The translations under genes and the position numbers were made by a program. A DNA stretch of 64,000 nucleotides. Source: Epiperipatus broadwayi. Taxonomy: Eukaryota; Onychophora; Udeonychophora; Euonychophora; Peripatidae. Each line of letters starts with the position of its first letter. The first letter of the stretch is position 1. The notes under the pieces were generated by a model that was not told the origin of the DNA, did no database searches, and saw nothing but the letters and a program-made list of their open reading frames with translations. Location of the stretch: NCBI GenBank assembly GCA_028023455.1, contig JAQFVV010000144.1:1-64000 (forward strand). Direction: 5' to 3'. This document shows positions 38,218 through 47,883 of the stretch, in pieces.

Positions 38218-39028
38218 GGCGATTTAGTTTATGCTCACAGCTAGTTTGAGATCTAAAGACCAGCCAAAACCACCGCTGACACATCCAACTGATAAATGAT
38301 ATAAATATTGAATAAAAGTACTTTAAATTCATACAAATTATAAGCTAGTAAAATAATATGCTTTATTTCATATGGGCATATAGTATAATCTTTTAGTATT
38401 TGGAAATTATAAGCTTGGTTTGATCAGACTTCTGCATCTTTTGGACGATACTTCATATCAGCTAAACCAGGGGTCCCCAACCCTATGCCCATGGGCAACA
38501 TGGCGCCTGCAGACTATTTTACGTGTGCCCGCCGCTATCCGAACATGATAAAAAATTATTTATCTGATACAAATAAATTTAATTTTTAAAATTTCTTATA
38601 AATTATTGTATTGTAATCAAATGTTAAAATTTTATTTTTGAAATAAATATTTTTTTGTACATTATGTGTATTATTAACAATATCCAACTATAAATTTACA
38701 TTGAAAAAATAAATGTTGCCCGCCACCTGACCAGTATTATAGAATGTGCTCTGAAGTGCAAAAAGGTTGGGGACTGCTGAGCTAAACCAACCTTTTGCCT
38801 CTTGTATATTCCGGCACTTTGCACCATCATATTTCAAATATTTTATGAAGGTAAATTTAAAAAAAAAAAATCTCTAATAAAATAAAGTGTATTATTTTTA
38901 TTAGCTTATAATTTCCAAAAATATGAATTTAAAGTGTTTTTATTCAATATTTATGTCATTTTTCAGTTGGATGTGTCACTGGTGGTTTTTAGATTTCAAA
39001 ATGGCTGTGAGCACAAACTAAATCAGGT
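38218..39028. repeat. foldback repeat, about 140-bp arms, interrupted by a hAT MITE
   Basis: The left arm 38218-38360 (GCGATTTAGTTTATGCTCAC...) is the reverse complement of 38880-39028 (...GTGAGCACAAACTAAATC), with scattered differences. ACACATCCAACTG is shared by both. A hAT element inserted between the arms at 38468, so the foldback is older than that insertion. Confidence 0.65.
38468..38779. mobile_element. hAT-type MITE, 312 bp, perfect 8-bp target duplication
   Basis: Starts CAGGGGTCCCCAACC and ends GGTTGGGGACTGCTG, terminal inverted repeats of 15 bp with two mismatches. The flanks are AGCTAAAC on both sides (38460-38467 and 38780-38787), the 8-bp duplication of hAT transposases. The interior is AT-rich with no coding capacity. 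The CAGGGGTCCCCAACC terminus is characteristic of Charlie-like hAT elements. Confidence 0.9.
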
Positions 39029-39030
39029 CC

Positions 39031-39341
39031 AAACAATGAGGATTGCCAATTCCTCAACAAGCTTTGTTTGAGTTGGGTAGCTAGGGTTGAAGACATGAGG
39101 TGTCTGAAAATTTCAGATTTTCCACTCAATAGATAACTTTTAGATAGGTGATTGGCTTTGGGTTGGTGTTTTTAGATCTAGTGTCTGAATCTACCCTGGC
39201 ACACCTTTCTGATGAGTGCCAAAGCATGAAACCATGGTCAGGGGGTTGGGGAGGATGTTCTTGACAGAGATATTTTAAATGCTGGCTCTGGCTAAGCATT
39301 TATCACAAAGCTTGTTGAGGAATTGGCAATCCTCATTGTTT
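39031..39341 (+). mobile_element. 311-bp element with perfect 37-bp terminal inverted repeats and a hammerhead-like core
   Basis: The left end AAACAATGAGGATTGCCAAT... (39031-39067) is the exact reverse complement of 39305-39341. The 240-bp interior is less AT-rich than its surroundings and holds a hammerhead-like motif at 39204-39244. No protein is encoded. No clear target duplication is visible. It could be a MITE, or a retrozyme-like element whose ends were copied into an inverted pair. Confidence 0.6.
39204..39244 (+). ncRNA. candidate hammerhead ribozyme
   Basis: All conserved core elements are present in order. CTGATGA is at 39209-39215. Stem II is GTGC (39216-39219) with GCAT (39224-39227) and loop CAAA. 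GAAA is at 39228-39231. Short stem III is AC/GT around CATG, or ACC/GGT, ending at 39238. The cleavage triplet is GTC with C at 39239. Stem I pairs CCTTT (39204-39208) with AGGGG (39240-39244), including two G-U pairs. The stem III of two or three pairs matches the minimal type I hammerheads reported in metazoan repeats. Activity is not shown. Confidence 0.6.
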
Positions 39342-42035
39342 ATAACTTACAAGCTTAAAAGAATAGGGTCATGTGATCTATGACACTTATTTTGACTATT
39401 TAAAATCAGGTCCAATTGAAATCACAATTCAATGGATCAATTTATAAAAGCTTGTTGTCAAAATTTGATCTAATTAAATGTTGTAATTATTTAATAAGCA
39501 CATTATGTTCAGAAAAGTTGAAGGTACAACAAGAGAATGGTCAATAGTGAATCAAAGTTATTCCACCATTTTGGAAGAATGCCATTTTTATAAGCAAAAG
39601 GGGTTGACCCTGATTTGACAGTATCTAAGAAATTGAATTATTATTACAACACTTTACTTTTTCAGTTTACTATGGTATAAATAATTTAAATTATAAAAAA
39701 TATATATAGTAAAGAAAATGATTAAAAAAAAAATACTGTTGCTAAAAGTCAGAAACAAGATAGTTTAGGCTCTGAAAATTATTAATTATTTTTGTAAGAA
39801 TTTAATTCATCAAAACTGTCAAAAGAAGAGCCAGCAATATTAAAAATTGTAAAATAATAACTTTCAAGCATAAAATTCTATTATAAAACAATGAAGGAAA
39901 AAAATATGAAGAAAACTGAGCATTGTGGTGTTCGTTAAAATAAATAATATTGAAAAAGAGCAAATTCAATTATTTTTTAGAAGTGTAATTAATGAATCAA
40001 ATTCATAAAAATACTTTACACATGTATATGCTGATATGAGAGAAAGAAAAGAAGAAATGAGAAATGTCAAATGAATTTTACAATTATGGATGGATTAAAT
40101 AAGTGATAGTCTGAAATGTTTGCTCTATCTAAATTTTAAAACATTTGTTAGTTATATGGTAGAAAAATGATTTTCTGTATGAATAGAAAACCATATTTGT
40201 GGTAAGTAAAGGTCCATGAAAAAAAGTTTCATCAAGTATTTATAAAATAAGGAATTTTACAGAATTTCAGAGCAAAAAATTATATCTGAAGTAATATTAT
40301 TATATTTTTTAAGTAAACAAATGATATACGTATTGAAGTGTTAGAAATCTGAAATGTGACAAAATTTTTGAATTATTTTTTTTGTGCAATTATCCCGTTT
40401 CTATATATTGCAATAGAATGCATTTCTATTCATCAGCACTTCTTAAATTCTGAAATTAAACTATCAGATTTTTTTTGAAGTCATTTTCTTGGAAATATGT
40501 ACAAGTTTTACATGTTCATATATTTCTACATCATAAATTATCCCAGTATACTATTTTATCTTTGAGACATATATTTTATTAGCTATTTGAAATATCTCTA
40601 AAAACAATGATTCATTAAGGTTAACAAACTGTTTGACATAATAAATGCATAAAAAGACTTCTATAATACAATTTCAATGATTTATTACAGCAAATTTTGC
40701 ATTATTTATTACAGTGATTATTCATTCTGCCAGACAACACTAACATACTATTGATATTGATTGTATTTCAGAAATCATTTCTTTTAATGATTTTTTTTTT
40801 TTTTTTTGTCAGTAGAGTTGTTTCATTGGCTCAATTAAAAAATAAGTAATTGCCCAAATAGATGACATCATCATTGTCACTTGTATAACTAAAATCAATT
40901 TGCTAATTTTTAAATAAAATGGCCTCTAACCTACAAGACTATATTTAAGAATTTAAATTTAAATTTTAATTGGGTAATACTAGAATTAAAAGGAAGATAA
41001 TCTTCAAAGAATATAATATCTAATAAGTCTTACAGTTGGCAGATTTAATTCATTAAAGACATTTTATTAAATGGGAGAAAAAAATTTTTGCTGTAATTAT
41101 AAAAACATCATTTGGAAATGATCTCAATTTTTTTTTAAAAAAAATTCCATTCTTGGAAAATCTATTTACCACAATAGTCTCATTCTAAATTACTTTTTAT
41201 TTATTACCAGATTTTTTAAAGTAGTGTCAAAGCTACTTAAATAACAAATGAAGAATTAATCTAGTTTTATTAATCTTTTTAGCTTTTATATGGATAATAA
41301 ATTAGATAGTTACACTTATTAGCAAAAGTTACAACTCCATGATAATGTTCACAGAGCCTCTTCCAAATCTATTTATAATATAATTTATAAATTAATTTCA
41401 ATTTTAATCTTAGAATTTCAATAATCACTTAGACATTGGAAGTCTATCAATCCATTTAACATTTACATATTATTTGAAATTTAACTTTATATATGTTACA
41501 ACAAAGATGTTTATATGATAAAAATAAAGATGAATGCAATTTCATAGAAACATTGGCGATTTATGCAAGAAATTAATATTTGGTATGATCCAGAAAGATT
41601 TTATTTTCATATATATATAATAAAATACTGGAATTAACTCTATAATTTTCAACATATCACTATATTCCTAAGTAAAAATTTTTATCTATCTTCTGGCTTG
41701 ACTGCCATTTTGAGTAGCATTTACAATTATAATTTAACTGTAAATGCTATTTAAAATAGAAATTATACTATAAGTTATTAGCTTTTCGTTATTTATTTAC
41801 ATATTGATATATTTAAAATCATAGAATTAATTCCAGTGTTGTTATATATTATATATATGATATTATTGAACTGATACTAATATTATTGATATTATTATCT
41901 TAAATGAATTATTAAATTGATCAAAGTTGTTTTCTCATTTGAAATTACCCTTAAAAATGATAGAAAGTTTTAACATAATATTTAAATATATGTGTGTGCA
42001 TGCATGAATAATTCTAATTCTTGAATGTATTTAAA
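39342..42035. other. AT-rich DNA without recognisable genes
   Basis: Nothing recognised other than simple A and T runs and a TA tract near 41610 and 41845. Confidence 0.4.
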
Positions 42036-42369
42036 TTCAGATGGCTGATGCCAACGTTATTGCCATGCTCATGTTGACTTGGTCACTCTGACCCCTCATG
42101 TATAGGACATTATCCATTTAAATACATAGAAGAGGGATGGGCAGGATAAAAGCTTCATATGTAAATATTTGAAAACCAGGTACTCTTCACAAACCTGGAG
42201 CTTAATTGTAAATATAGAGTATTTGAATAATGTTGGCATCAGCATAGGATTTGGGCTTTGCATGGCTGAAAAGTTAGAGGTTGGAGTATATTGAAGCCTG
42301 TCCATTAAAGTGTGAGGATTTGTTATCTTAATATAAACTGAGCACTGATTATATATATGTGTGAGAGAT

Positions 42370-42434
42370 GATAGTCTGGACCAACTGATGAGTGCTGGTT
42401 TAGCATGAAATATGTATATTGGTGATTATTTATC
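42370..42434 (+). ncRNA. candidate hammerhead ribozyme, unit 1 of the array
   Basis: CTGATGA is at 42385-42391. Stem II GTGCT (42392-42396) pairs with AGCAT (42402-42406) around GGTTT, closing with one G-U pair. GAAA is at 42407-42410. Stem III is two pairs (AT 42410-42411 with AT 42416-42417) and loop ATGT. The cleavage triplet ATA ends at 42418. Stem I ACCAA (42380-42384) pairs perfectly with TTGGT (42419-42423). Beyond an internal loop an outer helix GATA (42370-42373) pairs with TATC (42431-42434), as in natural type I hammerheads with interacting loops. Confidence 0.6.
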
Positions 42435-42859
42435 TTTTCTCCATTGTGAGGACATGTGTGGACATGTGTGTCAGTTGTATGAGATAATGTGGATAGTTGG
42501 TGGGTGCTTGAAAGTCTGAGTTCAAATTCCTTATATTTACAATTAAGCTCCAGGTTTGTGAAGAGTACCTGGTTTTCAAATATTTACACATGAAGCTTGT
42601 ATCCTGCTCATCTCTCTTCTATGTATTTAAATGGATAAGGTCTTATACATGAAGGGTCAGAGTGACTTCAGGTCAACATGAGCATGGCAATAACATTGGC
42701 ATCAGCGTGGGACTTGGGCTTTCCATCATCAGATTTTCAATAATATGGATGGCTGAAAAATTGGAAGTTGCGAGTATATTGAAGCCTGTCCATTAAAGTG
42801 TGAGTATTTACTATCTTAATATAAACTGAGCACTGATTATATATATATGTGTGAGAGAT

Positions 42860-42924
42860 GATAGTCTGGACCAACTCATGAGTGCTGGTTTAGCATGAAA
42901 TACATATATTAGTGATTATTTATC
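42860..42924 (+). ncRNA. decayed hammerhead-like core, unit 2 of the array
   Basis: Same arrangement 490 bp downstream, but the core reads CTCATGA (42875-42881): the invariant G is C. One stem I pair is also lost (TTAGT instead of TTGGT). Stem II and GAAA are unchanged. It is expected to be inactive. Confidence 0.6.
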
Positions 42925-43269
42925 TTTTCTGCCCATGTATGTGGTCATGTGTATCAGTTGTATGAGATAGTGCGGATAGTTAGTGGGTGCTTGAAAGTCT
43001 GAGTTCAAATCTCTTATATTTGCAATTAAGCTCCAGGTTTGTGAAGAGTACCCGGTTTTTAAATATTTACGGGTATAATAAACAAAATATTTAAATAAAT
43101 TTATTATTATTGGTAATAATGTATTAATTATAATGGGAACTTAAAAATAAAGTACAATCATTTATTTTAATATTTACAGTATAAATGTTTATTTGTAAAA
43201 TAAATATTTGTAAAATAAAATATGTATTTTTATTTATTAATACAATAAATAATATAAAAACTCTGTCAG

Positions 43270-43725
43270 ATAATGAAAATTATTCTACACAAATAAAGCG
43301 TGATAAACAGAGCACAAAAACATTAATTATAAACAACAATTAGCAAAGCACTTTCGGTACTGTATACCAGAATCATGGCGACATACTGGAACTGAACGGT
43401 TAATATTCCCATGCATGCTCAGTGGAACACTAGTGTTACGCTGATTAATAATGTTTTTAGACTTCTCAATAAACCAAGCCTCTTTTAACTTCCTTTTCCG
43501 ATCATTTGACTCAGGCTTGGTTTATTGCGAAGTCTAAAAACGTTATTAATCAGCATAACACTCATGTTCCACTGAGCATGCACTGGAATATTAACCGTTC
43601 AGTTCCAGTATGTCACCATGATTCTGGTATACAGTACCGAAAGCGCTTGGCTAATTGTTGTTTATAATTAATGTTTTTGTGCTCTGTTTATCAAGCTTTA
43701 TTCATGTAGAATAATTTTTATTAAT
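43270..43725. repeat. head-to-head inverted dimer of a Penelope-like 3' end
   Basis: Arms of roughly 205 bp (about 43270-43478 and 43513-43725) are near-perfect reverse complements, with a spacer of about 35 bp. The left arm read on the minus strand, including the spacer, gives ESNDRKRKLKEAWFIEKSKN, then NTSVPLSMHGNINRSV and a stop. The first part matches the Penelope GIY-YIG C-terminal motif ESNDHKRKIKEAFYI at 63.75 kb. The right arm read on the plus strand encodes the same peptide from AWFIAKSKN onwards. The 5'-truncated ends face each other and the 3' ends point outward. Confidence 0.75.
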
Positions 43726-44333
43726 ATAATATATTTAAAATATTAGTGTAATTTTAAAGTAATTACACATTTGCACTGTAAGTTCTTAAATACTTTCAAA
43801 GATTGCCTATTATATATTGTATCCGGCAACAATGATAAAATTTTTTCAAAAAAGACGAAAAGAGGCAAGAATTTTGAACAAAGATGATGATTTCATTAAT
43901 CATGTCATGCAAACTGATAAATTCATCTAAATATTCAGAATTATTTAGTCTTCTTTATTAACTGATTTCAAATGAACTATATTGGTCTTAAATTTAAAGT
44001 TAGCCATATTGGCATCTTGCAGCACAATGATAATAAAGTGGCAAACCAAATAAACATTTGCCTTAATGGAAAATGTACCTTAAAACTATCTTTAATGGAG
44101 AACTAAATAACTAACCATGTTCATCATTTTGTAATACAATTTAGAAGGAATGAAACTTAAACTTGGATTTAAATATGAAAATTTAAAATTATATGGGAAT
44201 GCTAATTTTAATTAAACCGTTATTCAGTTACCTAGGCTTCAAAAATTTTTTTTTGCTCGATATGTTTATTTTAGCAGCCTAAAGTTTCCTGATAAACACA
44301 AGTGTATTGGACAGTTATAGTTAAAAAAATAAA

Positions 44334-45933
44334 GGTACTGTTCTATTAGCCAGTGTCTGCCCCTTGATGGTGTTGTTGCTATGCAAAAACACAGAAATAT
44401 AACATTACCGGGCTTCCAGCATAAAAATTAATTTTTCTTTTACTTTTAACAAAAAAAAGTAATATTAACAAATAAATACTAAATAAATAACATCAACATG
44501 TTTATTAACAATTGTTGCATTTCTTTTCAACAACCACATGGGGTGGATAAATCAACTTGCAAACAACAACAGTCAATTTAACACACAAAAAGTCCTGTTT
44601 TCTGCTGAGACTCATCTCTGCTAAGATGACCCGGAACACATCTTCACCATTTGTGAATACATCACTACATGAACTTGCACAGGTAGTTGTCCAGGGAAGG
44701 TCTGGCTGTTCCATGCTGCTTTTTGTTGTGCCACTTGAGCAAGACCCAAAGACACTTGATGTGCTGGGTGTGGGCACCTGTAGTATGATCTACAAAGTTG
44801 TAGCAGTGGTTGATGGCATGTTGTGGAAATCTGCAGACTCCAGCCCCTAGGCTTTGTAGCCCTTCCAGCGGTTGGAGTAGATGGTTGATCTGGGGTCCAC
44901 ATTGTCATGTAGGGCCTGTGTAAGGGTAGCTGCAGTGTGAAGGAATGGCTGAAGTGAAGCATTCACTGGTCTCCTGGCATAGTCTTCCAAAGATTCACTG
45001 CTGAAGAAGCATTCTGCCCTGGTGGTTTTTCTCCAGCTGAAAAGAATCTTGTCCACCTCCATTATCAAACCTGTCCTGCCTATTTGATGGCAGGGGTGGG
45101 AGGCTAGGCTCTCATAGCACAAGTCTCACAAATGGTCAGTCTATTTGACCAAGACACTTTACATCTTTAGATCAATGATGGCATGCTCTAGAATCTGCTC
45201 ATCATGGCTCCAGAAGTACACAAGCCTTAAGGATTTCATGAACAGGATTCTGAAACTGTCAAACCAGGTCTCCTTTCAGAGTGAACACTTTTGCCAGCAT
45301 GAACATGATTTACAGATGAAATTTCAGATGGTTTTGGGCAACTCCAATCTCATAGATTCACTGCACACACAATTTTGGCATGTAGGAGTAGGTTGTTCTG
45401 CTGGAGAAATGCTGCTGCACCAGCTTCTGTGGACAGCAATTGCCATAATTTGAAATTGTCATCATTTTATTTGTCTCATACATGTTCTCACACAAATGTG
45501 ACTTTTCACATGAGCTCATCAAAATCCTGCTTGGCTGTACCCTTCTGAATTTTTGGAAGCTTCCACATTGAGTAAGAAAGCATAGCAATTTGGTTTACAA
45601 TAGTTAGTAGGTAATAGTGCATCAGATGAGTTTCCAGATTAATTTCTTTGTCATGCATATTTGAAGAGTTGTGGCAGGCTGAAGTCTAGACACTCTCACA
45701 TGATACTGTAGCAAACTTTGAACTGTAAGCATTTCATATAAAGTGCGTAACACAAAGCAGGCTGCCTATGGCATATTTCTGTGCTTTTGCATAGCAGTAA
45801 GGCCAGTGGCAGTGGCCATGCATCTTTCTGTGATTTTGCATAAAAATAGCGCCAGTGGCAGCTGCATAAATATTTCTGCATTTTGCATAGAAATAAGCAT
45901 CAAATGGCCGACATCGGCTAATAGAACAGTACC
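44334..45933 (-). mobile_element. Merlin DNA transposon, 1600 bp, 8-bp target duplication
   Basis: The terminal inverted repeats are about 28 bp: GGTACTGTTCTATTAGCC is perfect at both ends, followed by ten bases with three mismatches. The flanks are AAAATAAA on both sides (44326-44333 and 45934-45941), fitting the 8-9 bp duplication of Merlin. The body is clearly richer in G+C than its surroundings and encodes a decayed IS1016/IS1595-like transposase on the minus strand. Subterminal repeats of about 45-60 bp (TTTCTGTG...TTTTGCATA...GCCAGTGGCAG) occur three times near the right end and once, inverted, near the left end. Confidence 0.85.
44460..45600 (-). pseudogene. Merlin transposase, frameshifted
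   Basis: On the minus strand, the frame at 45122-44847 reads IGRTGLIMEVDKILFSWRK, matching the first catalytic aspartate block (EIDES-F--RKY in the family). It continues to VDPRSTIYSNRWKGYKA, where the second catalytic aspartate (usual SDGW) has become asparagine. After a frame change, HTKCLWVLLKWHNKKQHGT and SLDNYLCKFM match the last conserved block, which includes the third acidic residue region. The N-terminal part (45588-45358 and on) is weakly recognisable. At least two frameshifts and stops, so no active enzyme. Confidence 0.75.
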
Positions 45934-47605
45934 AAAATAAATTTTAAGTAATGAATTTTATCTTCACCTAGATAAACCCTTTTATATTGGATAATTATTG
46001 ATAAAATTAATTTTTAACTAATGGACTTTATATTTTGAGAAAAGTTATAATATATGAATAGCACCCCTTAAGAGATTAATAACTATGTTTTACACCTAGG
46101 AAACAAAATGACTTTTGTGATTTTTGGAATATTTTAAAGTCATTAGTAATGGATTGTATTTAAAAGTACAAACTTTTTTTTTTTACTAAATTCTATCATA
46201 AGGATTATATTTTGTTTCTCCCATCCATTAGGATTTTACAACCTAAAATATAAAAGGGTTTAATCACTTTCGAATATTTTGAAAGAATGCTCCAGAATAT
46301 ATTTTGAATTATTAAAAAGACTGAATTAATTTTAAATTATAAGGATTTATTATATTTCTCAAATTTGTTTAAGTGTTAGAATATCTAGAGTTATCTTGCT
46401 TAGTGAAAGTTCTCACAAGAATGAAGGTATAATAAAATAATTTATATTTAATATAATAAAATTGTTAGCTCTCTAATTAAATTATTATGATTAAATGGTA
46501 AATATTTGTATATCTATGATATATGATTGTTTTACTTTATATAGCTATGATTTCTTAGTCATAGAATATTTTAATCTGGAAATATACTATCAATTGGGAT
46601 TATTATGAGAATGTTCATAACTCAGTGATTAAGATTATGAAGCATGATTATGTTATACACCTGGGTCTCGTTTTATGCGATAGATAGGTTCCTCAGAAAA
46701 CATGCGCAAACGAAATCATGCAAAAATAGACATAACTTACATTGAAAAAGAGGGGATGTGGTCTGTGTTTTTTCAAAATTTGCATAAAAGCAAAGCACCA
46801 ACGTAAAATTACTTTAAAATTCGCGCAAAAAAAAAATAAGGAAATAAAATATGACTAATAAAAAAATTTCAAATTTGAAAAAAATTGATACAAGACAAAC
46901 TTTTTTTAACTATAATATTTAATTTTATTCAAAATAATATATTTTTATGCCTAATTTACAGTACAGTAATTTACATTTTTTTGTACATGTTTTAATTATT
47001 ATAGCTATTTGCCGAAAAACACGTTCGTTTGCAAACAACTAGCATCAACTTCACACTCATGTTGTGTCAATGGTTTTTTGGTGACAACGTAATTAGTAAT
47101 TAATCTTTGAGACGATGATTTTATTAATTGTTTATGAAACTAACAACTAAAAATTAAATTCTTATTTTTGTCTTTAATTTTCAATTCTGTTTAAAAATCA
47201 AATTTTACATGACATTAATTTCAAGTCGTCGTAAGTAATTTTTAAATTGTTAATTACAATTAAAAATCAGATTTTAATTTTTAATTGTCAAATTTAATTG
47301 TGCCCACTGCTATTACTGACTGTTTAAAAATAAACTGGTGGACACTAAATGATTAATAATTGATTATGTTCTTTTTTAAAAAGTAAAAACAGAATGTGAT
47401 TTAAAATGCAAAATTAACACGCACAATGTTTGAACAAATTTACATTATAATCTTGTAAAATGTAATGTGTGTATACATAAAATGTGGAAATCATGATTTT
47501 AATTTCGTTATTGCATAAAATCTTACTATTATAAAGCACTGAAAATATTGAAATTACTAAGTAAGCATTTATTTTATATAGTGTATGTTTATAATTGTAT
47601 TACAT

Positions 47606-47701
47606 TCAAATATCAGCCTTTCAAGCTAATTCATTTATTATTATTAACACTTGCAAAAGTGTATGCACAATTAGCTTGAAAGGCTGATATTTGAATGTAA
47701 T
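47606..47701. repeat. hairpin nested in the TA-flanked element (first)
   Basis: TTACATTCAAATATCAGCCT... and its reverse complement form 32-bp perfect arms around a loop of about 35 bp. Possibly a tiny MITE inserted in the larger element. The texts TTGAAATTACTAAG and ATGAAATTACTAGG lie before and after it. Confidence 0.65.
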
Positions 47702-47714
47702 GAAATTACTAGGA

Positions 47715-47819
47715 TGAAAGTCGAATTCCAATAATGTGCTATTACTTTCAATATAACGTAATTGCGCAATATTTATTATTTAAAGTAATAGCGCATTATC
47801 GGAGTTCGACTTCCAGTGA
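47715..47819. repeat. hairpin nested in the TA-flanked element (second)
   Basis: GAAAGTCGAATTCCAATAAT...TATTACTTT pairs with AAAGTAATA...ATTATCGGAGTTCGACTTCC, arms of about 35 bp with few mismatches. It is adjacent to the first hairpin but unrelated in sequence. Confidence 0.6.
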
Positions 47820-47883
47820 AACATGAATCGCATAACTTCAAAATCATGTTAAATAAGTCCGCGTAAAAAGAGACCCAGGTGTA

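Larger units (their letters stand above)
42036..43070 (+). repeat. tandem plus inverted array of a hammerhead-bearing repeat
   Basis: Four blocks: an inverted partial copy (42040-42225), a full unit (about 42225-42698), and a second, partial unit (about 42699-43070) in the same direction. The inverted block matches the end of the first unit (42540-42715) in reverse complement, e.g. CCATGCTCATGTTGACTTGG. The direct units share GTCCATTAAAGTGTGAG, GATAGTCTGGACCAACT and AAGCTCCAGGTTTGTGAAGA. The unit spacing is about 490 bp. Each unit carries the hammerhead core and, about 100 bp later, a pol-III-like stretch TAGTTGGTGGG...GAGTTCAAATTCC. No protein coding. Confidence 0.75.
46656..47883. mobile_element. 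TA-flanked inverted-repeat transposon, mariner/pogo type, non-coding
   Basis: CACCTGGGTCTCGTTTTATG at 46658 is mirrored by the right end, whose reverse complement reads CACCTGGGTCTCTTTTTACG. The TIR is about 22 bp with few mismatches. TA lies directly outside both ends (46656-46657 and 47882-47883). The terminus resembles Tigger/pogo ends in style. The 1224-bp interior has no transposase and includes two separate perfect hairpins near its right side. Confidence 0.7.

Noticed and set aside
44557-44850. Plus-strand 97-codon open frame in the Merlin element
   Set aside because: It is antisense to the transposase, whose motifs are clear on the minus strand.
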